Positions 45,287 to 54,091 of a DNA stretch of 64,000 bases are shown here, one piece after another. Both the position numbers and the translations under genes were made by a program. The DNA is taken from positions 62,001 to 126,000 of the forward strand of contig CAVVVF010000003.1 in assembly GCA_963751665.1 (NCBI GenBank), written 5' to 3'. The stretch is from AC-69 sp963751665. Its GTDB lineage: Bacteria > Actinomycetota > UBA4738 > HRBIN12. The number at the start of each line of letters is the position of its first letter. Position 1 is the stretch's first letter. The notes under the pieces are model-generated. The model saw only the letters and a program-made list of their open reading frames with translations, was not told where the DNA came from and did no database searches.

Positions 45287-45370
45287 CTAGTTCTTCCAGG
45301 CTGCGCCAGTCCCCATGATGAGGGCCGCCAGCCAGCCCAGAGAGACCAGAAGGCGGCGGTACCTCTTCAT
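45287..45370 (-). CDS. small membrane peptide, 27 residues
   Basis: ATG 45370 lies nine bases after AAAGGAGG. The product (MKRYRRLLVSLGWLAALIMG, then TGAAWKN) has a basic start and one hydrophobic segment, like a short membrane anchor or an uncleaved signal. Too short for homology. The good ribosome site and the flanking hairpin support expression. Confidence 0.45.
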   Translation of the reverse strand: MKRYRRLLVSLGWLAALIMGTGAAWKN

Positions 45371-45444
45371 CAGGCATCGCCTCCTTTCTCGGGGTATTCC
45401 ATTGCCTTATCGGCACGGATGCTGTGGGACCTTGAGGGGACGCC

Positions 45445-46008
45445 ATGAGGCTCGCCCTATTCGCGCTGGGGGGTGCCGTCCTGATTGGCTTCCTGACCAG
45501 GGGGCGGCCCAGCCACCTAGCCGAGGTCCAGTTCCGATGGCCGGTCGTAGGACTGGCCGGCGTGGCCCTCCAGTTCATCCCGGCCTCCGGCACGCTGGGG
45601 ATAGTCGTGCTCCTCTCGTCTTTCGTGCTGCTCGGCCTGGCGGTGGCGGTGAACATCCGTCTGCCCGGGTTTCCCCTGATCCTGGCCGGGCTGGCGCTCA
45701 ACTTCCTCGTGATCGCGGTGAACGGCGGGATGCCGGTGACCACCAACGCGCTGGTGGCCTCGGGGCAGCAGGCCACGCTGAAGGATCTCCTCGAGGACGG
45801 GCGGGCCAAGCATCATCTGGCGACGAGTGCGGACGACCTCGTCGTGCTGGCCGACGCCATCCCGCTCGGGGAGCCGGTTCGCCAGGCAGTCAGCGTCGGC
45901 GACATCCTGGCCTACTCCGGCGCCGCCTGGTTCATCGTTCGGGGGATGCACCGTCGAGGTGGAGTAGGCTCAGCCGGGGATCCCCAGATCGCGGAGAGTT
46001 CGCCCTGA
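45445..46008 (+). CDS. DUF5317 membrane protein
   Basis: 187 residues from ATG 45445 with four or five membrane segments (LALFALGGAVLIGFLTRGRP; PLILAGLALNFLVIAVNGGM). The conserved stretch NGGMPV, followed by LVVLADAIPLGEPVRQAVSV and VGDILAYSGAAWFI, fits DUF5317. Function unknown. Its stop shares one base with the start of the following histidine kinase, so the two are co-translated and the protein may take part in sensing. Confidence 0.8.
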   Translation: MRLALFALGGAVLIGFLTRGRPSHLAEVQFRWPVVGLAGVALQFIPASGTLGIVVLLSSFVLLGLAVAVNIRLPGFPLILAGLALNFLVIAVNGGMPVTTNALVASGQQATLKDLLEDGRAKHHLATSADDLVVLADAIPLGEPVRQAVSVGDILAYSGAAWFIVRGMHRRGGVGSAGDPQIAESSP

Positions 46009-47588
46009 TGGAGCAGGCAGCGCCCACGGCCGCGACGACGGACTCGGCGCGGCTCACCGACGCCGAGCCCCGGGCCAACAGGATCGGGACCGCGATCCTC
46101 ACGCTCGTCGTGGTCATCCCCGTGCTGGGCTATCTGATCTGGGCGTTCCCCCGGTACAGGGACGAGCTCTCCTTCAGCCTCCTGTTCTTCATCCTGGCGG
46201 TGGCCGTCGTCGACCTCATCCCGGTTCCCGCGTGGGGCGGCCTGCAGCTCTCGCTCAGCTTCCCCATCCTGCTCGGGGTGGCGATGATCTACCCCGCGCC
46301 GATCGCCGCGTTCGTGGCCGTGGTCGGTTCGTTCGACCCGCGCGAGTTCCGCAGGGAGATCCCGTTCCTGCGGGCGGTGTGGAACCGGTGTCAGGTCGGG
46401 CTCTCCTTCCTCGCCGGCGGCGCCGTGTTCCATCGCATCGCGAGCCTGGAATCGCCATGGACGCGGGTCGTCCCGGCGATCCTGCTCGCCAGCGTGGTGG
46501 CCTACACGGTGAACACCGTCTGCGTGGCGCTGTACACGGCGATCTCCCGCCGCATCTCGGTCGGGAGCGTCCTGGCCAAGATGCACGGCACGGCCCCGTA
46601 CGAGTTCCTCCTGTCGTATCTCGGGCTCGGGTTGTTCGGCGCGGTCATCGCCCGGTTCTACGTCTCCGAGGGACTGTGGTCCGTGGCGGTGCTCCTGGCA
46701 CCGCTCATCTTCGCCCGCCAGATGTACTTCCGGAGCCGGCTGCTAGCCGACCGCTTGGCGGAGCAGAACAGCATCCTGGCCGACCAGGCCCGAAAGCTCG
46801 AGGAGCTGCTGGAGAAGGAGCACCACCGGGTAGACGAGCTCCGAGAGCTGAACCGTATGAAGGGCGAGTTCGTGGCGGTGGTCTCTCACGAGCTCCGCAC
46901 CCCGGTCACGGCCCTGATCGGCTACGCCAAGACCCTGCGCGAGCCGGAATTCGCGGGGGACCCCGCGATGCGCCAGGAGTTCCTGGAGCGGATGGAGCGC
47001 CAGGGCGACAGGCTCCTGCGGTTGGTGGAGAACCTCCTCACCGCGTCTCGCATCGAGAGCCAACAGCTTCCACTCTCAGTCAGCCGGGTGCTGTTCGAGG
47101 ACCTGGTGAGGGAGGTGGTCGAGGGGCTCTCGGTGGAGAGCGATCGGATCAAGGTGGACGTCCCCTCCGACCTCCCGGTGCTCCACACCGACCGCCAGCT
47201 CCTCGGGCGCGTGGTGTCGAACCTGCTCGACAACGCGCTCAAGTACTCGCCGGAGGGCACGCCCTGCGACCTCGGGGCCCGGGCCGAGAGCGACCACCTG
47301 ATGTTCTGGGTCCAGGACCACGGGATCGGTATCTCCGCCGGACAGCTCTCCCGGATCTTCGAGCGCTTCTACCAGGTGGATTCCTCGAGCACCCGGACCT
47401 TCCGGGGCGCCGGGCTCGGCCTGTCGCTGGTGAAGGACCTCCTGGACCACCTGGGTGGGACCATCGAGGTCCAGAGCTCGCCCGGGCAGGGAAGCAGGTT
47501 CACCGTCAGGTTGCCGTTCCGGGCTCCCGATCCGCCGGTCGTCCCCATCGAGATCCTTGAAGCCGAAGACCTCATGGCCTCGAGCTGA
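46008..47588 (+). CDS. multi-pass membrane sensor histidine kinase
   Basis: 526 residues. The N-terminal half has seven or eight membrane segments (residues about 28-250), a MASE-like sensor that also carries EFRREIPFLRAVWNRCQVGL. HisKA with phospho-acceptor in VVSHELRTPVTALIGYAK is near residue 292; N box NLLDNALKYSPEG and G boxes DHGIGIS and GAGLGLSLVKDL follow. No response regulator adjoins. It is co-translated with the DUF5317 gene and converges with the ClpC-N gene. Confidence 0.9.
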   Translation: MEQAAPTAATTDSARLTDAEPRANRIGTAILTLVVVIPVLGYLIWAFPRYRDELSFSLLFFILAVAVVDLIPVPAWGGLQLSLSFPILLGVAMIYPAPIAAFVAVVGSFDPREFRREIPFLRAVWNRCQVGLSFLAGGAVFHRIASLESPWTRVVPAILLASVVAYTVNTVCVALYTAISRRISVGSVLAKMHGTAPYEFLLSYLGLGLFGAVIARFYVSEGLWSVAVLLAPLIFARQMYFRSRLLADRLAEQNSILADQARKLEELLEKEHHRVDELRELNRMKGEFVAVVSHELRTPVTALIGYAKTLREPEFAGDPAMRQEFLERMERQGDRLLRLVENLLTASRIESQQLPLSVSRVLFEDLVREVVEGLSVESDRIKVDVPSDLPVLHTDRQLLGRVVSNLLDNALKYSPEGTPCDLGARAESDHLMFWVQDHGIGISAGQLSRIFERFYQVDSSSTRTFRGAGLGLSLVKDLLDHLGGTIEVQSSPGQGSRFTVRLPFRAPDPPVVPIEILEAEDLMASS

Positions 47589-47606
47589 GCTGGCCTCCGG
47601 CGATCC

Positions 47607-48251
47607 TCACTCGGGGAGCATCCCAAGCGTGTAGGAGCAGCTCCGGCAGAACACGAACGCCGCCTTCCGCCCCCCGCTCTCTTCTTCGTCAGGGACTGTG
47701 ATCGTCCTATACGTGGCGAACACCGCGAGGTCCGCGTCGCATCGAGGACATCGTGGTCCGCGCCGCTCCGCCTCCCCCTCGACCTCCTCCTGAAGTGCCA
47801 CCGACGGCTCCTGTCCCTTCTCGCCCAGCAGCCGGATGACCGCCTGGCGGACCCGGTTGAGGTCGGCCCCGAGCTTCTGGAGCACCTGCGCCGCGACGCC
47901 CTCGCCCTCGCGGACCAGTCCGAGGAGGATGTGCTCGGTGCCGATGTAGTTGTGCCCGAGCTGCAGTGCCTCTCGCAGCGCGAGCTCCAGGACCTTCTTG
48001 GCCCTGGGAGTGAACGGGATGTGCCCGGCCGCCTTGGCCTGGCCCTTGCCGATGATCTGCTCGACCTGTCCTCGGACGGCGTCGAGACCGATGCCCATCG
48101 TCGTGAGGGCCTCTGCCGCGATGCCCTCGCCCTCGTGGATCAGGCCGAGCAGGATGTGCTCGGTCCCGATGTAGTTGTGGTCGAGCATCCTCGCTTCCTC
48201 CTGGGCGAGGACGACGACCCGCCGAGCCCTGTCAGTGAACCGCTCGAACAT
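47607..48251 (-). CDS. stand-alone ClpC N-terminal-domain protein with zinc ribbon
   Basis: 214 residues. The first 145 are a double Clp-N repeat almost identical in style to ClpC: MFERFTDRARRVVVLAQEEA, LDHNYIGTEHILLGLIHEGE and, in repeat two, LGHNYIGTEHILLGLVREGE. There are no AAA modules. The C-terminus has CPRC (about residue 175) and CRSC (about 203), a zinc-ribbon-like pair. It could be an adaptor or decoy for the ClpCP protease, by inference. ATG 48251 is exactly six bases after TATGCT (leaderless). Confidence 0.88.
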   Translation of the reverse strand: MFERFTDRARRVVVLAQEEARMLDHNYIGTEHILLGLIHEGEGIAAEALTTMGIGLDAVRGQVEQIIGKGQAKAAGHIPFTPRAKKVLELALREALQLGHNYIGTEHILLGLVREGEGVAAQVLQKLGADLNRVRQAVIRLLGEKGQEPSVALQEEVEGEAERRGPRCPRCDADLAVFATYRTITVPDEEESGGRKAAFVFCRSCSYTLGMLPE

Positions 48252-48257
48252 GCGGCG

Positions 48258-48263
48258 AGCATA
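48258..48263 (-). promoter_or_regulatory. -10 box, leaderless ClpC-N gene
   Basis: TATGCT on the minus strand, six bases before ATG 48251. Confidence 0.55.
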
Positions 48264-48317
48264 GGCCCAGGGCGCAGCGCAGACCAGGCCTGCCGGCGTC
48301 GGCGACCCGGCCGGCCG

Positions 48318-48752
48318 CTAGAAGCTGAGCAACGGCCCGGTGATGGCGAAGCGCAGGCCGTCGCCTACCGTAGCGAACAGCCCGAACAGCGCGATCGAGG
48401 CCCCGAGGAACGTGAGGTTCCGGAAGAACAGGATTTGCGTCGTCTGCTTCTGCATCGGGTCCCCCACCTCCCAGAACCGGTGGAACCACCACGCGGCCGG
48501 GATCACGAACGCCGCGATCATCAGCGCGCCAACGTCGGGCCATATACCGAGGGCGATCGACAGCGACGCGGCCGACAGCCAGATCCCCGTGGGCCACCCG
48601 GTGATGGCCGGGACGGGAAAACCGACGGATCGAGAATAGCCCTCCGCCATCTTGCTCTGGCGGATGTGGAACCCCACCCCCGCCACGGGCCCGAAGTTGA
48701 TCGAGAACAGGATCCTCCCGATCAGCACGATGATCCCCGCACTTGTGCTCAT
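48318..48752 (-). CDS. DoxX-like membrane protein
   Basis: 144 residues from ATG 48752 behind GGGAGGAG. Four membrane segments: IIVLIGRILFSINFGPVAGV, LSAASLSIALGIWPDVGALM, IAAFVIPAAWWFHRFWE and LTFLGASIALFGLFATVGD. The arrangement fits the DoxX/SURF4-like family of small quinone-linked or stress membrane proteins. Function cannot be specified. It sits between ClpC-N and tRNA-Leu, all on the minus strand. Confidence 0.8.
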   Translation of the reverse strand: MSTSAGIIVLIGRILFSINFGPVAGVGFHIRQSKMAEGYSRSVGFPVPAITGWPTGIWLSAASLSIALGIWPDVGALMIAAFVIPAAWWFHRFWEVGDPMQKQTTQILFFRNLTFLGASIALFGLFATVGDGLRFAITGPLLSF

Positions 48753-48767
48753 GGTCTCCTCCCTCGG

Positions 48768-48852
<85 letters not shown>

Positions 48853-48923
48853 GGGCAGGCAGATGCTAGCAAGCAGGTGGTGGTGCGGACCGGCCGCCCA
48901 GGTTTGGCCCGCGACCACGCGGA

Positions 48924-48929
48924 TATAAT
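48924..48929 (+). promoter_or_regulatory. perfect TATAAT -10 box of the fhaA operon
   Basis: TATAAT starts 45 bases before GTG 48969, predicting a leader of about 33 bases. No good -35 is visible. It is the only perfect consensus -10 noticed ahead of a gene in the window. Confidence 0.6.
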
Positions 48930-48968
48930 CGGGCCAATCGCATCTACCTGCGAAAACGCCACCACACC

Positions 48969-49667
48969 GTGCCGATCCTCCGCGACTTCGAGCGACGTCT
49001 CGGCAACATGGTCGAGGGTTTCTTCGCGACCGCGTTCCGAAGCGGGCTGCAGCCCGTGGAGCTTGCCAAGCGCATCCTCCGCGAGATGGACGCCGGCAAG
49101 ACGGTAGGGGTCCGGGGGGTTTGGGCCCCGAATCATTTCGTGTTCACCCTCTCGCCGGAGGATGCCGAACGGTTCCAGCAGGCCGAGGGGGCCCTGGTCA
49201 ACGAGCTCAAGCAGGTGGTCCGCGACGCGGCGGCGGAGAGGAAGTGGGGCTTGGTCGGGCCCCCCGAGATCGAGTTTCGGACCGACGAGTCGCTCGGCAG
49301 GGGACAGTTCGGCTGCGAGGCCTCGTTGGTGGAGGGGGAGCCCGAGCCCGCCCCGGCCCCATCGGGAAAGGGCGGGGAGGCGGCGATCGTGCTCCTGGAG
49401 GACGGCCACGAAGCCAAGGCCTATCGTCTCCACAAGCACACCGTGGCGATCGGGCGCCTGCCCGAGTGCGACATCGTGATCTCCGACCCGGGCGCGTCCC
49501 GTCGGCACGCCACCATCACGCTGGACGACGGGGGGGAGTACGTGCTCACCGACCTCGGCTCGACCAACGGGACGATCGTGAACGACGAGCCCGTGGCGGA
49601 GCACGTCCTGTCCGACGGCGACCGGATCACGATCGGGAACACGGTCCTCGAGTTCAGGAGGGAGTGA
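48969..49667 (+). CDS. fhaA: FhaA-like protein (DUF3662 + FHA)
   Basis: 232 residues from GTG 48969. The N-terminal domain (MPILRDFERRLGNMVEGFFA, LQPVELAKRILREMDAGKTV, APNHFVFTLSPED) is DUF3662. After a Pro/Ala linker the FHA domain has HTVAIGRLPECDIVISDPGA, SRRHATI and LGSTNGTIVND, all phosphothreonine-binding residues present. In mycobacteria FhaA is a PknB substrate that regulates peptidoglycan precursor flow. First gene of the cell-wall kinase operon. Confidence 0.93.
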   Translation: MPILRDFERRLGNMVEGFFATAFRSGLQPVELAKRILREMDAGKTVGVRGVWAPNHFVFTLSPEDAERFQQAEGALVNELKQVVRDAAAERKWGLVGPPEIEFRTDESLGRGQFGCEASLVEGEPEPAPAPSGKGGEAAIVLLEDGHEAKAYRLHKHTVAIGRLPECDIVISDPGASRRHATITLDDGGEYVLTDLGSTNGTIVNDEPVAEHVLSDGDRITIGNTVLEFRRE

Positions 49668-50123
49668 GTGTCGCCGTTCGTCCTCTCGGTGCTGAAGTAC
49701 TCGCTCCTGGTCCTGCTGTACTTCTTCATCTACCGCGCCGTGAAGACCGTCGCCGTGGACGTGACGGGCCGGCGGGGTTCCCGCCCCGCCCCGGCCCGAA
49801 CCCCCAAGCCCAAGCCGGCGCAACGAGGCAAGGCCCCATCGTCCGTGGTCGTTCACACGCCGGACGGCAAGAGGGTCGGCTCGTTCCGGCTGGCCGACGC
49901 GGTCAGCATCGGGAGGAGCGAGCGGAGCACGATCAAGGTGGACGACTCGTACGTCTCGCAGAGCCACGCCCGCCTGTACGCGCGTGACGGCGCGTGGTTC
50001 GTCGAGGACCTCGGCTCGACGAACGGCACCTACGTGAACGACCGGCGGGTGGCCTCGCCCGTCCAGGTCCGGGCCGGCGACGTGGTGCGCGTGGGCAAGA
50101 CGGTATTGGAGCTCCGGCGATGA
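49668..50123 (+). CDS. fhaB: FhaB-like membrane-anchored FHA protein
   Basis: 151 residues from GTG 49668, directly after the fhaA stop. N-terminal membrane segment (VLKYSLLVLLYFFIYRAV), Pro/Lys linker, then FHA domain with VSIGRSERSTIKVDDSYVSQ, SHARL and LGSTNGTYVNDRRV. In mycobacteria FhaB/FipA is phosphorylated by PknB and acts at the division site. Its TGA overlaps the phosphatase ATG. Confidence 0.92.
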   Translation: MSPFVLSVLKYSLLVLLYFFIYRAVKTVAVDVTGRRGSRPAPARTPKPKPAQRGKAPSSVVVHTPDGKRVGSFRLADAVSIGRSERSTIKVDDSYVSQSHARLYARDGAWFVEDLGSTNGTYVNDRRVASPVQVRAGDVVRVGKTVLELRR

Positions 50124-51286
50124 GGGTGACCGCGGCCGCCGCGACGGACATCGGCCGGGTCCGGGAGGGCAACGAGGACTCCTACCTCACCGAGGAACCG
50201 CTCTTCGCCGTGGCGGACGGCATGGGTGGGCACCGGGGAGGCGAGGTGGCCTCCCAGCTCGCGGTGGAGACGCTGGAGAAGGTGTTCAGGGAGGGCTCCG
50301 GCGAGCTCCCCGACCAGGTGCAGGAGGCGAACCGGGTCGTCTTCGAGCGCTCGGTCCTGGACCGCAAGGTCGCCGGCATGGGCACGACGCTCACGGCGGC
50401 GCTGGTGGAGGGCGACCGGGTCCGGCTGGCCCACGTCGGCGACTCCCGCGCATATCTCCTCCGCGACGGCGAGCTCCGGCTGCTCACCGAGGACCACACG
50501 CTGGTCAATCGGATGGTCGCTGAGGGCGAGATCTCCAAGGAGGAGGCCGAGACCCACCCCCAACGCAGCGTCCTGACCCGGGCGCTCGGGGTGGACACGG
50601 TGGTCGACGTCGACGACGACACGTTCCAGGTCCGTCCGGGTGACCGGCTGCTCCTGTGCACGGACGGCCTGACCTCGATGGTCCCCGAGGACCGGATCGG
50701 CGAGGTCCTCCGAACCGTCCGCGACCCGCAGGAGGCGGCGAAGCGGCTGGTCCGGATGGCCAACGAGGCCGGTGGCGTGGACAACACCACCGTGGTGATC
50801 CTCGACTTCTCCGACGACGACGACGACGCCGACACGGCGGCACGGCCCGACGGGCAGGCCAAGTCCGCGGGGGCGATCGCGCCGGCTCCCGCAGGGAGGC
50901 CGGCGCGATCGCGCCGTTTCCCCACGCGGAAGCTCCTGGTGTGGGCCGGCATCCTGGTGGCCGTCCTGGTGGTGGCCCTGGTGGGGTTCCGCCTGTACCT
51001 CGACTCGCAGTGGTACGTGGGCGCGTCGAGCGGGCACGTCGCCATCTTCCGCGGCATCCCCACCGAGGTAGCGGGATTCGAGCTCCACCACGTCGTGGTC
51101 GAGACCACGATCCCTGCTGGGCAGGCGGAGTCCCTCGCCGTCTATCGGGACCTCGGCGACGGCATCACCGCGGAGGACCGGGAGCGGGCGAGCGCCATCG
51201 TCGAGCAGATCCGCCGGGACGTGGAGCGGTTGCAGCAGATCCCGAAGCCGAACCAGCCCGACTCGAGCAACGTATCGGGCTCATGA
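50120..51286 (+). CDS. pstP: PstP-type membrane PP2C Ser/Thr phosphatase
   Basis: 388 residues from ATG 50120. Cytoplasmic PP2C domain with metal-binding motifs TDIGRVREGNEDS, FAVADGMGGHRGGEVAS, HVGDSRAYLL, LLLCTDGLTSMV and GGVDNTTVVILD. An acidic linker precedes one membrane segment (LLVWAGILVAVLVVALVGFR) and an outside domain of about 100 residues. It reverses PknB phosphorylation. Overlaps fhaB and rodA by ATGA at both ends. Confidence 0.94.
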   Translation: MRVTAAAATDIGRVREGNEDSYLTEEPLFAVADGMGGHRGGEVASQLAVETLEKVFREGSGELPDQVQEANRVVFERSVLDRKVAGMGTTLTAALVEGDRVRLAHVGDSRAYLLRDGELRLLTEDHTLVNRMVAEGEISKEEAETHPQRSVLTRALGVDTVVDVDDDTFQVRPGDRLLLCTDGLTSMVPEDRIGEVLRTVRDPQEAAKRLVRMANEAGGVDNTTVVILDFSDDDDDADTAARPDGQAKSAGAIAPAPAGRPARSRRFPTRKLLVWAGILVAVLVVALVGFRLYLDSQWYVGASSGHVAIFRGIPTEVAGFELHHVVVETTIPAGQAESLAVYRDLGDGITAEDRERASAIVEQIRRDVERLQQIPKPNQPDSSNVSGS

Positions 51287-52602
51287 GCAGGGAAACACTC
51301 ACCGTCGCCCGGGCCCGCCAGGGCACCGCGCTGGCCCTCACCATCCTGGCCCTCATCCTGTCGGTGGGGGCCTATGCCTTGGCCGGGATGGGAAGGCGGG
51401 GCCACGTCCCCGTCAACCTGGCGCTGTACGGATCGATCTTCGCGGTCGGCTACGTCGCGGCGCACCTGGTGATCCGGCGGTTCGCCCCCCTGGCCGATCC
51501 CGCGCTGTTCCCCACCGCCGCGGTCCTGACCGGCCTGGGGTTCGCCATGATCTTCCGGCTCTCAGGTGGTCTGGCCGCCGAGCAGGCCACCTGGATCGCC
51601 CTCGGCATCGTCGTGTTCTGCGCGACGCTGATCCTCGTCGGGGACCACCGGCAGCTCGATGCCTACACCTACACGATCGGGCTGCTCGGTTTGGGCCTGC
51701 TGCTCCTGCCGATCGTCCCGGGGATCGGGCGGACCATCAACGGCGCCAGGCTGTGGGTCGAGATCGGGCCCCTCAGCTTCCAGCCGTCCGAGATCGCCAA
51801 GGTCCTGGTCGTGGTGTTCCTGGCGTCCTACCTGTCCACCAAGCGCGAGCTCCTGGCCATCGCCACGACCAGCCTGGGGCCGCTCCGCCTCCCTCCCGCC
51901 AAGCACCTTGGACCGGTCCTGGTGGCGTGGGGTATGTCGCTCATCGTGCTGTTCGTGGAGAAGGACCTCGGCGCCTCGCTGCTCTTCTTCGCCATCTTCG
52001 TGGTGATGCTGTGGGTGGCCACGGGCCGCGCCGCCTACCTCGTGATCGGAGGGATCCTGTTCGCCGCCGGCGCGACGGTGGGCTACCTGGCCTTCGCGCA
52101 CGTCCAGACCAGGGTGGACATCTGGCTGCACGCGCTCGACCCCAACCGGGTCTTCGAGTTCGGCTACGGGCAGCTGGCCCAGGCGCAGTTCGGGATGGCG
52201 ACCGGGGGGCTGGTGGGGGCGGGGCTGGGGCGGGGTTCGCCGACGCTCATCCCCTACGCGTCCACCGACTTCATCTTCGCGGCCATCGGCGAGGAGCTGG
52301 GGCTGTTGGGGACGCGCCGCCGTGCTCCTGTTGTACGTCGTGCTGGTGGGCAAGGGGCTGAAGGCCGCGCTGCAGGGCCCCGATAGCTTCGGGAAGCTCC
52401 TGGCCACCGGGCTGTCCGCGAGCATCGGGCTCCAAGCCTTCGTCATCGTCGCCGGGGTGACCCGGGTCATCCCCCTCACCGGGCGTGACGCTTGCCGTTC
52501 GTCTCCTACGGCGGGAGCAGCCTGGTGTCCAACTTCGTCCTGCTCGCGCTGTTGATCCGAGTGGCGTCCGGACCCGCGCCGCCTCCCCAGGAGGCTCGGT
52601 AG
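51283..52602 (+). CDS. rodA: RodA/FtsW-family SEDS protein (two frame breaks)
   Basis: Peptidoglycan glycosyltransferase of the SEDS family, about 440 residues with ten or so membrane segments. Signatures: TINGARLWVEIGPLSFQPSE, EIAKVLVVVFLASYLSTKRE, EKDLGASLLFFAIFVVMLW, PYASTDFIFAAIGEELGLLG and, after breaks near 52315 and 52485, PFVSYGGSSLVSNFVLLALL. Works with the adjacent class B PBP. ATG 51283 overlaps pstP (ATGA), and TAG abuts the pbpA ATG. Confidence 0.92.
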
Positions 52603-54091
52603 ATGGACGCGCTGATCAGGCGCCTGGGTGGCGCGATGCTCGCGCTGTTCGTGGTGCTCCTCGCGCAGGTCACCTACATCCAGGTGGTCGCGTCGGATCG
52701 CCTAGCCGATAACCCGGCCAACGCCACCCGCCAGCTGATCGCCGAGTACCGGGTGGACCGGGGAAGCATCGTGGCCGCCGACGGGAAGACCTTCCTGGCG
52801 GTCAGCAGGAAGAGCCCCGGGGAACTGAAGTACCAGCGGCACTACCCGCAGGGACCGCTGTACGCCGACATCACCGGCTACTACTCGGTCATCTTCGGAC
52901 GGAGCGGGCTCGAGCAGAGCTACAACAGCTATCTGTCCGGCGATGCGCCGGAGCTGATCCCCCAGACGCTGATCGACCAAGTCCTGGGCCGGCCCAAGCG
53001 AGGCGCCACCGTCGTAACCACGATCGATCCGGTGATCCAGCGGGCCGCGGCGCAGGCCCTGCGGAACCTGCCCGGGGGCGTCGTGGCCATCGACCCCCAC
53101 ACCGGCGACGTGAAGGCCATCGTGGCCAACCCCACCTACGATCCCGAACGAGCTCGCCTCGCAGGACCCCAAGCAGGTCCGAGCGGCCTGGGACCGCCTG
53201 ACCTCCGACCCGGACAAGCCGCTCCTGTCCAGGGCCATCGACGAGCTGTATCCGCCGGGATCGACGTTCAAGGTGGTGACCGCGTCGGCCGCCCTGGAGA
53301 ACGGGTTCGGGCCCGACAGCACGTGGCCGAACCCGCCGGTGCTGGACCTCCCCCAGACCACCGCGACGCTGGAGAACTTCGGCGGCGAGCACTGCCTGGG
53401 GGGCGCATCGCAGATCACCCTGGCCCAGGCCCTGACGATCTCGTGCAACGTGGTGTTCGGCCAGGTCGGGTTGAAGCTCGGCGCGGACAAGCTGGCCGCC
53501 CAGGCTCACGCCTTCGGGTTCGCGCCGGACGCCTCGAGCGGCGACGTCCCCTTCGACATCCCCTTCCAGGAGGGGGTGTTCCCCGACGCGTCGTACTTCG
53601 CCGACCGGCTGCCGGCCGTGGCGCTGTCGGCCATCGGACAGGACAACGTGGCGGCCAACCCCATGCAGATGGCCCTGGTGGCCTCGGCCATCGCGAACGG
53701 CGGCTCGGAGATGCGGCCACGACTGGTGTCGGAGATCCGGGACCCGAGCGGCCAGGTGGTCAAGACGTTCTCGCCCGAGGTGTTCGGGCAGCCCATCTCG
53801 TCGCAGACCGCCATCCAGCTCACCCAGATGATGGTGAGCGTGGTGCAGAGCGGGACGGGGACGGCGGCCCAGATCCCGGGCGTCGAGGTGGCGGGCAAGA
53901 CCGGAACGGCCCAGCACGGGGAGGGGCTCCCGCCCCACGCCTGGTTCGTCTCCTTCGCCCCCGCCCAGAACCCAAGGATCGCGGTCGCCGTCATCGTCCT
54001 CGACGGGGGTAGCCTTGGCAGCGACGCGACGGGCGGCGTGGTGGCCGCCCCCATCGCCAAGGCGGTCATGGAGGCCGCATTGCATGAGTGA
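52603..54091 (+). CDS. pbpA: PbpA class B penicillin-binding protein (one frame break)
   Basis: Peptidoglycan transpeptidase partner of RodA. MDALIRRLGGAMLALFVVLL is the single membrane anchor. After a pedestal domain and a break near 53150 comes the transpeptidase domain: catalytic serine in PPGSTFKVV, second motif ISCN and KTG motif in VAGKTGTAQH. GGEHCLGGASQITLAQALTI resembles mycobacterial PbpA. ATG is directly after the rodA stop; the end overlaps pknB by eight bases. Confidence 0.93.
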
